Of a DNA stretch of 64,000 nt, positions 49,914 through 58,648 are shown piece after piece. The notes beneath the pieces are model-generated. The model had not been told where the DNA came from, did not search any database, and saw only the letters and a program-made list of their open reading frames with translations. The stretch lies in assembly GCA_963821935.1 (NCBI GenBank), contig CAWGFM010000005.1, forward strand, positions 186,001-250,000. Reading direction: 5' to 3'. The DNA comes from JAOUEA01 sp963821935. GTDB lineage: Bacteria > Actinomycetota > UBA4738 > HRBIN12. Numbering within the stretch: the first letter of the stretch is position 1; the number at the start of each line of letters is the position of its first letter. The translations under genes were made by a program, and so were the position numbers.

Positions 49914-51433
49914 GATGCACTCCGGGGGAATCGCATGCGGAAGACGGACCCGGTGGACGCCGTTTCCAGCCACAGCATCCCGCCATGGGCCTGCATGACG
50001 CGATGGGCGATGAACAGCCCGAGTCCGCGACCCCCTCGCGCGCCGTGGCGACCACGCATGAACGGCTCGAAGATCGTGGCTCGCTCATCCGACGGGACAC
50101 CCGGGCCGGTGTCGGACACGCTCACGGTCGCCTCACGGGCCGACATCTCGACCGCCACCTCGATGTCATCGCGGGCGTGCTGCAGGGCGTTGCGGATGAG
50201 GTTCTCGATCGCGATCCGCAGCAACTGCGGATCGACGTCCACGACCGCTGTGGAAGGAGCGCGGACGATCAGCCGCCGGCCACGTTCCTGCAGGGCGGGC
50301 GCGCCGACGGTCTCCTTCACGAGCTCGGTCAGATCGGTGGGACGCGAGCGGATGGAAGCCGCACCAACCGACCAGCGAAGGACCTCGTCGACCATGTCCG
50401 TCAACCGATGGAGCTCGGCACGCGCGTCCTCGAGCAGCTCGTGATCGAGGTCCGCCGAGCGAGGTGCGGTGACGATGCCCTCGAGGGCCTTCTCGATGCC
50501 GAGCAGCGGGCCACGGAGCTCGTGCGCGGTCCAGGCGAGACCCTCGTCGATCGAGCCGACGAGATCGGTGACGGCCTCGCTCAGGGCCGCCCGCTCCAGT
50601 GCGAGCCCCAGACCGGCCTCGACCATCTCGAGGAGATGGCCTTCGCTCGCCTCCACGCTCTTCACCAGGACGACAGCGTCGCCCGAGCCCGTAACGATGG
50701 CGTCGACTCCGCCGAGGATGTGACCGCCCGACGTGACGACGGAGGCGCTGTCGGCCATGTGGGATCCCCTGCGCAACGAATCCTTCATCTCCCTGGTCAC
50801 GCCGCGAGCGGCCACGAGTCGAAGCGCGCGACCGTCACGTTCTCCCAGCCAGCCCGCAACGGGAACGCCCATCCGGTCCCAGAGGAAACGCACCGTCGTC
50901 ACCACCGCCTGCTGCCGGGAGGACGAGACGAGGAGCCCGTGCAAGAGTCCTGGGATCTCGGCCTGGGAGCCAGCCATGCGCGGAGACGAGGCGTGGATCA
51001 TGCCGAGACTGCTCAGCACGATCGCCATCTGTCCGGCAACGACCTCCAACTCAGCGAGGTGCGCACCGATGGCATGCTCGGAGGCTGCGACCTCGAGCAC
51101 CCCGACGACCTCTGACCGGTACATCAGGGGCAGGATCACGAGCCCTCCGCCTGGTGTCCTTCTGAGGCTGATCCGGCATGGCCGTCCGGATGCCATCGCT
51201 TCACGACGGCGTATGGAACTGCTCACGCCGACGCCTTCGAGACCCTCGTGGACGATGACCCTGAGGCGCCCGCCACCGTCCAGCAGCGACAGCCGGATCG
51301 ACGTGGCAGGCGCTCCGAGCACGTGGTCCACCCACCGGACCGAGGCCTCGATGTCGGAACCGCCGACTTCGGCATGCGACGACGATGTCCGCGCACGGGA
51401 TGTAGGTCGGATGGGGGAATGATATAGGCTCAT
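49910..51433 (-). CDS. Cytosolic GAF-domain histidine kinase
   Basis: 507 residues without membrane helices. Two GAF-like domains (about 30-145 and 165-290) precede the kinase core: H-box AWTAHELRGPLLGIEKAL with His304, N-box IAIENLIRNALQHA, G1 VSDTGPGVPSDE, F-box FEPFMRG and G2 GGRGLGLFIAHRVMQAHGG. It senses a cytosolic signal and phosphorylates the regulator encoded next (GTGA overlap). No ribosome site precedes the ATG at 51433. Confidence 0.92.
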   Translation of the reverse strand: MSLYHSPIRPTSRARTSSSHAEVGGSDIEASVRWVDHVLGAPATSIRLSLLDGGGRLRVIVHEGLEGVGVSSSIRRREAMASGRPCRISLRRTPGGGLVILPLMYRSEVVGVLEVAASEHAIGAHLAELEVVAGQMAIVLSSLGMIHASSPRMAGSQAEIPGLLHGLLVSSSRQQAVVTTVRFLWDRMGVPVAGWLGERDGRALRLVAARGVTREMKDSLRRGSHMADSASVVTSGGHILGGVDAIVTGSGDAVVLVKSVEASEGHLLEMVEAGLGLALERAALSEAVTDLVGSIDEGLAWTAHELRGPLLGIEKALEGIVTAPRSADLDHELLEDARAELHRLTDMVDEVLRWSVGAASIRSRPTDLTELVKETVGAPALQERGRRLIVRAPSTAVVDVDPQLLRIAIENLIRNALQHARDDIEVAVEMSAREATVSVSDTGPGVPSDERATIFEPFMRGRHGARGGRGLGLFIAHRVMQAHGGMLWLETASTGSVFRMRFPRSAS

Positions 51434-51547
51434 CAGGTTACGCCGTTTGCAGGGGTAAGCGAGTGTACAACGGCCCTGCCAGGCGACACAAGACCGGGAA
51501 GAACCGGCGGCTCGCTTGCTCGTCGCGGGCGATGAGGCGACGCGGCT

Positions 51548-52531
51548 CTACGCGAGTGACGGCGCTCTGCGGCCGTTCGTCGCGAGCTCGCCCTCGACCC
51601 AGGCGTAGGTCCTGGTGAGGCCCTCCTCCAGGGAGATCCGAGGCTCCCACCCCAGAACCTCCCGGAGCTTGGTGTTGTCGCTGTTGCGTCCCCGCACGCC
51701 TTGGGGCTTGGACAAGTCGTGGCGCTTCGAGAGGCGCTTGCCGGCGATGGCGGAGATCAGGTCGACCATGCCGTTGATGGTGATGAGCTCGTCGGACCCC
51801 AGGTTGATGGGCTCGTGGTGGTGCGACTGGGTCAGCCGGAAGATCCCGTCCACGCAGTCGTCCACGTACATGAACGAGCGTGTCTGCTGGCCGTCGCCCC
51901 AGACCTCGATCTCGTCGCCGTCCTCAGCCAGCGCGACCTTCCGGCTGATGGCTGCCGGGGCCTTCTCCCTGCCGCCGTCGTAGGTCCCGAGCGGACCGTA
52001 GACGTTATGGAACCGCGCGACCCGGGTCTGCAACCCATGGTCTTCCAGGTAGTACTCGCACAGCTGCTCCATCCACAGCTTCTCCCAGCCGTACCCCTTC
52101 TCGGCGTCAGCTGGGTAGGCGTCCTCCTCCTTGAGCGGCGTGACGTCGGCTTCATGCTGCTTGTACATCGGGTAGATGCATGCGGATGAGGAATAGAACA
52201 GCACCTCGACGCCGGCTCGCCGCGCGGCCTCCAGCATGTTGACGTCGATCGAGATGTTGTTGCGCGTGACATCGGCATGCGACTCGGTGATGTAGCCGAT
52301 GCCGCCCATGTCGGCCGCCAAGTGATAGATCTCGGCCACGTCGGCCGCCGCTGCCACGCAGTGTTGGAGCTCCCGCAAATCCACCCGTCGGAAGTCGTGC
52401 GCAGCGCTGGTCTCGTACACGGGATCTTTGATGTCGACCCCTCGTACCCAGTACCCCCTGTCGACCAGGAACTTGACCAGGTGGTGGCCGATGAACCCTC
52501 CGGCCCCGGTTACCAACACTCGCTTCGTCAT
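51548..52531 (-). CDS. GDP-mannose 3,5-epimerase-like NAD-dependent epimerase
   Basis: 327 residues, extended SDR. The NAD motif is VTGAGGFIGHHLV at 7-19. It shares runs with plant GDP-mannose 3,5-epimerase, as I recall them: DMGGIGYI, SSACIYP with the catalytic Cys, YGWEKL with the Tyr/Lys pair, RFHNVYGPLGTYDGG, REKAPAA with the second catalytic Lys, WGDGQQTRSF and GVRGRNSDN. The enzyme converts GDP-mannose to GDP-L-galactose (and GDP-L-gulose). GGGAGGGG sits about 6-9 bases before the ATG. Its position 6 kb from the sulfotransferase locus suggests it feeds an L-galactose-containing glycan; that link is inference. Confidence 0.87.
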   Translation of the reverse strand: MTKRVLVTGAGGFIGHHLVKFLVDRGYWVRGVDIKDPVYETSAAHDFRRVDLRELQHCVAAAADVAEIYHLAADMGGIGYITESHADVTRNNISIDVNMLEAARRAGVEVLFYSSSACIYPMYKQHEADVTPLKEEDAYPADAEKGYGWEKLWMEQLCEYYLEDHGLQTRVARFHNVYGPLGTYDGGREKAPAAISRKVALAEDGDEIEVWGDGQQTRSFMYVDDCVDGIFRLTQSHHHEPINLGSDELITINGMVDLISAIAGKRLSKRHDLSKPQGVRGRNSDNTKLREVLGWEPRISLEEGLTRTYAWVEGELATNGRRAPSLA

Positions 52532-52669
52532 CAGGCAGCCCCTCCCTCGCGGGAGAACCGACGCTAGCTGGCCCCCTCACACCGGGCACGCTCCGTGTGA
52601 CGTACGCGCGATACGGCGAAAGGCCCGCTCACCCATGCCTGCGAGAGGTTCGCGTATGGTTCCAGCGCG

Positions 52670-53752
52670 ATGGCGCACCGCGTGACGATCATCTCCGGCG
52701 ACGGCATCGGCCCGGAGGTGGCCGAGGCCGCCCGGCTCGTGCTGGATGCCGCCGATGTGGGCATCGAGTGGATCGAAGCTGTCGCGGGAACGACGGCGCT
52801 CGCCGAACATGGCGAGCTCCTACCACAGAGCACGATCGAGGCGATCCGCTCCAGTCGTGTCGCGATCAAGGGGCCCCTCACCACGCCCGTCGGAACCGGC
52901 TTCCGAAGCGTCAACGTGGCGATGCGTCAGGAGCTCGACCTGTTCGGTGCCGTGCGTCCGGCCCGGGCGCTCCCCGGGGTGCCCATCCGACACCCCACCG
53001 TGAACCTGGTCGTGATCCGGGAGAACACCGAGGACCTCTACGCGGGCATCGAATACCAGCGGGGCTCGCCCGAAGCGCACGCGCTCCGCGAAGAGCTACG
53101 CGACCTGGGGGGGTACGAGCTGCGGCCCGATGCCGGCATCACCGTGAAGCCCATCAGCGTCAGCGGCACGCAGCGGATCGTGCGGTTCGCGTTCGAGTAT
53201 GCCCGCGCGAACGGGCGCGCCAAGGTCACCGTGGGCCATAAGGCCAACGTCATGCGCTACTCCGACGGGCTGTTCCTGCAGACCGCCGAGCAGGAGTCGC
53301 ACGCGTTCCCCGACGTGGAGTGGCAGGAGATCCAGATCGACCATCTCAGCAGCCGGCTCGCCCGGGAACCGGAGCTGTTCGATGTCTTGCTGTTGCCGAA
53401 CCTGTACGGCGACATCTTGAGCGACCTCTGCGCCGGCCTCGTGGGAGGGCTGGGGTTGATCCCCGGCGCCAACATCGGGTGGGAGTACGCGGTGTTCGAG
53501 GCGGTCCACGGCAGCGCACCCGACATCGCCGGCCGGGGCGTGGCCAACCCCGTCGCCATGATCTTGTCGGGAGCGATGTTGCTGCGGCACGTGGGCGAGC
53601 TGGACGCCGCGGAGAACGTGGAGTGGGCCGTGGACGAGACCCTTGGCCGTGGCGAGGTGCGCACGCCGGACCTGGGCGGAACCTCCTCGACGATGCAGGT
53701 GGGCGAAGCCATCGCGGCGGCGGTCAGCCATTGGGAGCACGGCGCCAGCTGA
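52670..53752 (+). CDS. Isocitrate/isopropylmalate dehydrogenase family protein (A)
   Basis: 360 residues. VTIISGDGIGPEVAEAARLV begins the fold; FRSVNVAMRQELDLFGAVRP is the substrate loop with Ser, Asn and Arg as in NAD-isocitrate dehydrogenases; RENTEDLYAGIEY, and the metal region LLLPNLYGDILSDLCAG follow. Length and motifs fit the NAD-linked decarboxylating isocitrate dehydrogenases; homoisocitrate or isopropylmalate use cannot be excluded. TATGGT lies 9 bases before the ATG. It is paralogous to the gene at 55373 and sits with malate dehydrogenase and citrate synthase. Confidence 0.9.
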   Translation: MAHRVTIISGDGIGPEVAEAARLVLDAADVGIEWIEAVAGTTALAEHGELLPQSTIEAIRSSRVAIKGPLTTPVGTGFRSVNVAMRQELDLFGAVRPARALPGVPIRHPTVNLVVIRENTEDLYAGIEYQRGSPEAHALREELRDLGGYELRPDAGITVKPISVSGTQRIVRFAFEYARANGRAKVTVGHKANVMRYSDGLFLQTAEQESHAFPDVEWQEIQIDHLSSRLAREPELFDVLLLPNLYGDILSDLCAGLVGGLGLIPGANIGWEYAVFEAVHGSAPDIAGRGVANPVAMILSGAMLLRHVGELDAAENVEWAVDETLGRGEVRTPDLGGTSSTMQVGEAIAAAVSHWEHGAS

Positions 53753-53808
53753 CTCCCGATCATCGGATACTTGGAAGCGGCGGTCCTCGATGTCACGATG
53801 CGCCGGAC

Positions 53809-54396
53809 ATGCGAGCAGCATCAGACGACCCGCGCGATCAGGTTCCGCTGGAAGCCGGTCACGCCGGCCCGACGCCGCACACCACGAAGCAGCTCGTCGG
53901 TCTGCTCGTGGGAGGCCTCGGTGGCATGCTCGTGTGCATCGGTGCCTTGATGCCCTGGGTGCGCACCACGTTCGTCGGCATCCCCGACGAGATCTCCCCC
54001 ACCTACGTGGGCATCGACATCGCCGATGGCAAGGTCGTCTTCGGGTTGGGCATCGCGGTCCTGGCGGGACTGATCACGAGCTGGTTCGTCGCGTCGGCGT
54101 CGAATGCCCGCTGGGCGGCGGTCGTCGCGATCGTCGCGGGGTTCGCCGCGATGGGCGTCGTGGTCGTCATGGTGTTCACCAGCTCGCGGTTCCAGGATTC
54201 GGCCGTCGAGAGCGTCTTGGCCCAGTTCGAGTCCCCCACCGCCGAGATGCGTGCGCAGGTCGAGGAGCTCATCGGGCTCGAACTCTCCGCCGGACCGTTC
54301 GTCGCGATCGGCGGAGGCGTGCTCGCGGTGGTGGGCGGAGCGCTGACACTGGCCGCGGTGAACCCACGGACCGTCGAAGAGGGAGAGACGGACTAG
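53809..54396 (+). CDS. Four-helix membrane protein between TCA genes
   Basis: 195 residues. A polar N-terminus of about 28 residues is followed by four hydrophobic segments (about 29-49, 74-95, 100-122, 160-182). Between the third and fourth lies a soluble helix (FESPTAEMRAQVEELIGLEL). I do not recognise a family; no catalytic residues are evident. The end overlaps the malate dehydrogenase stop by 4 bases (convergent). Nothing in its sequence ties it to the TCA cycle. Confidence 0.72.
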   Translation: MRAASDDPRDQVPLEAGHAGPTPHTTKQLVGLLVGGLGGMLVCIGALMPWVRTTFVGIPDEISPTYVGIDIADGKVVFGLGIAVLAGLITSWFVASASNARWAAVVAIVAGFAAMGVVVVMVFTSSRFQDSAVESVLAQFESPTAEMRAQVEELIGLELSAGPFVAIGGGVLAVVGGALTLAAVNPRTVEEGETD

Positions 54397-55316
54397 AGCT
54401 TCGCCAGGTCCTCGCACTTCGCTCGGATGCCTTCGGCGGCTGCCCGGAGTGCGGCGAGCTCGTCCTCGTTGAGGTCGAGCTCGACGATCTCGTGGATGCC
54501 GCCACTGCCCAACGTCGCCGGCACGCCGACGTAGACATCGTGGATGCCGTACTCGCCGGTGACCCATGCGCACACGGGCAACGTGGCATGCGTGTCGTGC
54601 ACGACGGCCTCGACCATGGCCACCACGGAGGCGCTGGGCGCGTAGTAGGCAGAACCGGACTTCAAGAGCCCCACGATCTCTGCACCGCCATCGCGCGTCC
54701 GCTGGAAGAGCTGCTCCAGTGCGGCCTCGTCGACCAGCTCGGGGAGTGGCCTGCCGTCGACGGTTGCCTGCCTCGGCAGCGCGATCATGGCGTCTCCGTG
54801 GGAACCCAGCGTCATCGCCTCGACCTTGGCAGGGCTCACGCCGGTGACCTCGCTGATGAACGAGCGCAGCCGCGCCGAATCCAGCACGCCGGCCATGCCG
54901 AACACGCGCTCCTTCGGGAACCCCGATTCCTGGGCAGCCAGGTAGGTCATCTCGTCGAGGGGGTTGGCGACCACGATGAGGATCGCATCCGGAGAGCCCG
55001 GCACGACCGCGGAGATGACGCTCTTCATGATGGCGGCGTTCTTGCCCAACAGGTCCATGCGGCTCATCCCGGGCTGGCGCGGGAGCCCGGCCGTGATGAC
55101 GACGATATCGCTGCCGGCTGTGTCGGCGTAGTCGTTCGTGCCGATGATGAGCGGCTCGTAGCCTTCGATGGGAGCTGCCTGCCGCATGTCCAGCGCCAAG
55201 CCCTGCGGCTTGTCCTCGACGATGTCGATCAGCACGACCTCGCCCAGCCCTTGTTCCAGGATGCGCATCGCGGTCGTCTGCCCGACGAATCCGCACCCCA
55301 CGACGGTGATCTGCAT
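54393..55316 (-). CDS. mdh: Malate dehydrogenase (LDH-like type)
   Basis: 307 residues from the ATG at 55316 with AAGGAG upstream. The NAD fold starts QITVVGCGFVGQTTAMRI. The substrate loop ITAGLPRQPGMSRMDLLGKN has the two Arg residues of malate dehydrogenases; VANPLDEMTY and the catalytic His in LGSHGDAM follow. It oxidises malate to oxaloacetate, which citrate synthase (56602) then uses. The first residue of the loop favours malate over lactate. Confidence 0.93.
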   Translation of the reverse strand: MQITVVGCGFVGQTTAMRILEQGLGEVVLIDIVEDKPQGLALDMRQAAPIEGYEPLIIGTNDYADTAGSDIVVITAGLPRQPGMSRMDLLGKNAAIMKSVISAVVPGSPDAILIVVANPLDEMTYLAAQESGFPKERVFGMAGVLDSARLRSFISEVTGVSPAKVEAMTLGSHGDAMIALPRQATVDGRPLPELVDEAALEQLFQRTRDGGAEIVGLLKSGSAYYAPSASVVAMVEAVVHDTHATLPVCAWVTGEYGIHDVYVGVPATLGSGGIHEIVELDLNEDELAALRAAAEGIRAKCEDLAKL

Positions 55317-55372
55317 GACGGTCTTGTCTCCTTCGAGGGTCCGACCCAACGCTCGTCAGGCTATCGAACCCA

Positions 55373-56461
55373 TCAGAGCCGGGCGATGACGGCATCGGCG
55401 ACCTGGAAGGTACCCGCCGGTGGACGATCGTCATGCGGCGCGCGGAGGTCTCCGGGCATGTGTGCGCCGTCCGCGAGCACCTCGACGATGGCGGCTTCCA
55501 GGCGGTCACCCGCCTCCCGTTCCCCCACGTGGCGCAGCAGCATCGCGCCGCTCAGCATCACGCCGATCGGATCGGCCTGGTTCGTCCCGGCCAGGTCGGG
55601 AGCGGTGCCGTGGGTGGCTTCGAACACCGCCAGCTCCCGCTCGCCTTCGACACCGAAATGCCCTCCCGGGGCCACGCCGACCCCACCGATCAGTCCGGCG
55701 CCGATCTCCGCCGCGACATCGCCGTAGAGGTTGGGGAGCACGAGCACGTCGAAGCGCTCCGGGGCCTGGATCAACTGCATGCACAGAGCGTCGATGATGC
55801 GGTCCTCGAAGGCCACATCCGGATAGTCCCGCGCAACCCGTTGCGCGACCTCCAGGAACAACCCGTCGGAGAACTTCATGATGTTCGCCTTGTGGCTGGC
55901 CGTGACCTTCGCTCGTCCCCGGCGCCGTGCTTCCTCGAACGCGAACCGCACGATCCGTTCCGAGCCGCCTTCACTGATGGACTTGATGGAGATGCCGCTA
56001 TCCTCTCGGATGCGCCTGCCCGTGGTGTCCTCCACGAAGCGGATCAGCTCCTTGACCGCCACCGTCCCCATCTCGAACTCGAAGCCGGTATACATGCCCT
56101 CGGTGTTCTCGCGAACCACGATCAGGTCGACATGCTCGTAGACGCTGGGCACACCCGGGTAGAGCCGGCACGGGCGCACGTTGGCGAACAGGTCGAGGGA
56201 GCGCCGGAGCTCCAGGTTGACGCTGCGCAGGCCGCTGGTCACCGGCGTCTCGATCGGTCCCTTCAGCGCCACGCGGTTGGCTCGGATCGAGTCCAGTGTC
56301 TGCGCAGGCAGCGATCGACCGGTTCGCGAGAACGCACCCGCCCCCATGTGCTGACGCTCCCATTCGACCCCGACGCCGGTGGCCTCGATCGTGCGTCGCG
56401 ACGCCTCGATGACCTCGGGTCCGATGCCGTCACCAGGGATCAGCGTGATGCGGTGGGTCAA
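55373..56461 (-). CDS. Isocitrate/isopropylmalate dehydrogenase family protein (B)
   Basis: 362 residues. ITLIPGDGIGPEVIEASRRT, then LRSVNLELRRSLDLFANVRP, RENTEGMYTGFEF, KANIMKFSDGLFLEV and VLPNLYGDVAAEIGAGL. It shares the overall motifs of the protein at 52670 but has a different C-terminal third (VEGERELAVFEATHGTAPDLAG). NAD-dependent isocitrate dehydrogenase is the most likely function; one of the two paralogues may serve another 2-hydroxyacid. It is divergent from citrate synthase, with 140 bp between starts, and lies 56 bp upstream of malate dehydrogenase on the same strand. Confidence 0.9.
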   Translation of the reverse strand: MTHRITLIPGDGIGPEVIEASRRTIEATGVGVEWERQHMGAGAFSRTGRSLPAQTLDSIRANRVALKGPIETPVTSGLRSVNLELRRSLDLFANVRPCRLYPGVPSVYEHVDLIVVRENTEGMYTGFEFEMGTVAVKELIRFVEDTTGRRIREDSGISIKSISEGGSERIVRFAFEEARRRGRAKVTASHKANIMKFSDGLFLEVAQRVARDYPDVAFEDRIIDALCMQLIQAPERFDVLVLPNLYGDVAAEIGAGLIGGVGVAPGGHFGVEGERELAVFEATHGTAPDLAGTNQADPIGVMLSGAMLLRHVGEREAGDRLEAAIVEVLADGAHMPGDLRAPHDDRPPAGTFQVADAVIARL

Positions 56462-56501
56462 CTCGTCAACTCCGGCGGTCTCCTGCAGGTCACCAGCGAT
56501 C

Positions 56502-56531
56502 TTGGTCCGTCGGCGGGCCGGAGGCTATCCT
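56502..56531 (+). promoter_or_regulatory. Likely promoter of citrate synthase
   Basis: TTGGTC (56502-56507) and TATCCT (56526-56531) with 18 bases between. It is one of the few places here with a recognisable -35/-10 pair. Confidence 0.5.
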
Positions 56532-56601
56532 GGCAGATACGTCCCGGGCCGCCCGGGCATGGAGTTCCTGCGCGCGCTTCGTGAAGAAGGATGTGGCCAA
56601 C

Positions 56602-57717
56602 GTGACCGAGAAGGGGCTCCGGGAGATCATCGCCGCCGACACGGTGATCTCTGACATCGACGGTGAGCAGGGGCGCCTGTGGTATGTCGGCTACGACATC
56701 GCCGATCTGGCCGAGCACGTCACGTTCGAAGAGGTCGTGTACCTGCTGCACAACCGGACGTTGCCCACCCAGGATCAGTTGGACGACCTGGACGAGTTCC
56801 TCACGGAGAACCGCGAGCTGAGCCCGTTCCTCACGGAGCTGATGTCGACGCTCGCGCAGCAGGCATCGCCCATGTCGATGTTGCGCACGTCGATCTCCGC
56901 TGCGTCGGCCTACGACCCTGACGGATGGGACGACTCCCCCGAGGCCGAGTACCGCAAGGCGATGCGTCTGATCGCGAAGACCCCCACGATGATCGCCTAC
57001 TACCACCGGGTTCGCACCGGTCAGGAGTTGGTCCCGCCCAACCCGAAGCTTCCGCATGCGGCGAACTTCCTGTCGATGCTGCTTGGCGACGAACCGTCCC
57101 AGGAAGACGCCGACACCCTCGACACCACGTTCACGCTGTATGCCGACCACACGATGAACGCCTCGACGTTCACGGCGCGGATCATCGCCTCGACGCTTTC
57201 GGACATGTTCAGCGCCATCACCGGCGCCGTCGGCGCGCTGAAGGGACCGTTGCACGGTGGGGCCAACGAGGAGGCCATGAAGGCTGCTGAAGAGATCGCC
57301 TCGCCCGAGAACGCGCCCGCCTACGTGGCCGATCTGCTGGAGCGGCACGAGAAGGTCATGGGCTTCGGTCATGCCGTGTACCGAACCATGGATCCCCGGG
57401 CCACCATCCTCAAGCGGCTCGCCCGAGCGTCGGGTGAGCGACACGACGACACGGTGTGGGCCGACATCTTCGAGGCCATGCAAGAGACCGTCTACGAGCA
57501 GAAGCAACTCTGGCCCAACGTGGACCTGTACGCGGCGGGTGTGTACCACGTGCTGGGGATCCCCACCGACCTCATGACGCCGATCTTCGCGCTGGCCCGG
57601 ATGGCGGGGTGGACCGCCCACGTGCGCGAGCAGTACGCCGACAACAAGGTCATCCGACCCGGTTCGACCTACGTGGGTCCTCGCGACCAGGTCTGGGTTC
57701 CGATCGACAACCGATGA
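56602..57717 (+). CDS. gltA: Citrate synthase
   Basis: 371 residues from the GTG at 56602, favoured by GAAGGA about 10 bases upstream; the in-frame GTG at 56581 has none. It is the short single-domain-pair type. Catalytic residues: His in GPLHGGANEEAM, His in GFGHAVYRTMDPRA and Asp in NVDLYAAGVYHVLGIP. It condenses oxaloacetate with acetyl-CoA. A methylcitrate synthase role is possible in such short enzymes, and the mutase gene in the window makes propionyl-CoA metabolism relevant. It converges on the collagen-like gene with 9 bp between. Confidence 0.92.
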   Translation: MTEKGLREIIAADTVISDIDGEQGRLWYVGYDIADLAEHVTFEEVVYLLHNRTLPTQDQLDDLDEFLTENRELSPFLTELMSTLAQQASPMSMLRTSISAASAYDPDGWDDSPEAEYRKAMRLIAKTPTMIAYYHRVRTGQELVPPNPKLPHAANFLSMLLGDEPSQEDADTLDTTFTLYADHTMNASTFTARIIASTLSDMFSAITGAVGALKGPLHGGANEEAMKAAEEIASPENAPAYVADLLERHEKVMGFGHAVYRTMDPRATILKRLARASGERHDDTVWADIFEAMQETVYEQKQLWPNVDLYAAGVYHVLGIPTDLMTPIFALARMAGWTAHVREQYADNKVIRPGSTYVGPRDQVWVPIDNR

Positions 57718-57726
57718 GCCGAAGCG

Positions 57727-58479
57727 CTACGGCGTGAGATCGGCGCACAGAACCTCGATCTGCACGGATACACCGGTTCCCGGCGAGGGGAACAAGGTGA
57801 ACGAGAACCGCAGATCTTCCGGCCTGATGGACGAGCCCGTCACCGATGCGCGCTCGTGGAGCAGCTGGCCGTTCGATCGGAAGGTCTCCGAGCCCAGCGG
57901 ACCGATCGCCCGATCCCCACGATCGCACGAGAGGACGACGTCCTTGGCGACGGTGCCAGGACCATTCGGACTGTCGTAGTTCAAGAAGCCCGTCCGGGTG
58001 TAGAAGCGTGCGATGCCGGGAGTGCCCGGATCCCCCTTGGGTCCCTGCTCGCCAGCCGGGCCAGGCTCGCCTTGAGGTCCTTCCGCTCCTGGGATCCCCG
58101 GCTCTCCTTGTGCCCCGGGCGACCCCGCCTCGCCTGGCAGGCCCTGTTCGCCCGGCAGGCCCTGTTCGCCCGGCAGGCCCTGTTCGCCCGGCAGGCCCTG
58201 TTCGCCCTGGAGCCCCGCTTCGCCCGGCAGGCCCTGTTCGCCCTGGGGCCCCGGAACGCCCTGAGGGCCCGTCTGGTTCCAGCTGACCGCCTCCGTCCGT
58301 TCCGAGCACTCCGGTTCCTCGTTCACCGTCAGGGATCCGGGGATGACCTTCCCGTCCTTCGCGCATGCGAAGAAGAGATCTCCTCCGCTGGGGTCGGCGA
58401 GTGCGAGTCCTCCGGTCACGATCGTGGCGGTGACCGCAGATGATGCAAGACCGATGGCGATAGCGCGTCGCACGGACAT
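57727..58479 (-). CDS. Exported collagen-like protein
   Basis: 250 residues from the ATG at 58479, with GAGAGGGG 6 bases upstream. A signal peptide (about 1-27, cut near ALA) is followed by a small domain with two cysteines (FFACAKDG, PECSERTEAVSWN). Then come about 28 uninterrupted Gly-x-y triplets (about 93-177), many of them GEQGLP, the repeat of collagen triple helices. A C-terminal globular domain of about 70 residues has two more Cys. Bacterial collagen-like proteins are trimeric and lie on the cell surface or in spores; this one is likely a surface or secreted trimer. Confidence 0.9.
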   Translation of the reverse strand: MSVRRAIAIGLASSAVTATIVTGGLALADPSGGDLFFACAKDGKVIPGSLTVNEEPECSERTEAVSWNQTGPQGVPGPQGEQGLPGEAGLQGEQGLPGEQGLPGEQGLPGEQGLPGEAGSPGAQGEPGIPGAEGPQGEPGPAGEQGPKGDPGTPGIARFYTRTGFLNYDSPNGPGTVAKDVVLSCDRGDRAIGPLGSETFRSNGQLLHERASVTGSSIRPEDLRFSFTLFPSPGTGVSVQIEVLCADLTP

Positions 58480-58648
58480 GTGATCCCCTCTCTCAAGCCC
58501 GATCCGTCGCCGAGATGCCCGCGCGGGGCACGGGCGGAACTTCGGCTGGTTGATGTGCTGGGTAAGGAATCGGCATCTCGTTCGCGAGCTTGAACGGCGA
58601 ACGGTGGTAGCGTCGCGATCGCGGGTTAGGCCGAGTGGACGACCTCGC

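Noticed and set aside
44769..52600. CGTACG palindromes upstream of several genes as a shared operator
   Set aside because: The hexamer also occurs inside coding regions at similar frequency (for example near 4943, 5789 and 36889), so it carries no clear signal.
53643..55727. Long plus-strand open frame (694 codons)
   Set aside because: It crosses the malate dehydrogenase and neighbouring genes in another frame and has low-complexity Arg/Ala-rich sequence.
58600..58648. Possible tRNA-like stretch around GCGGGTTAGGCCGAGTGG
   Set aside because: It cannot be folded into a cloverleaf with a TPsiC arm and CCA-proximal stem.
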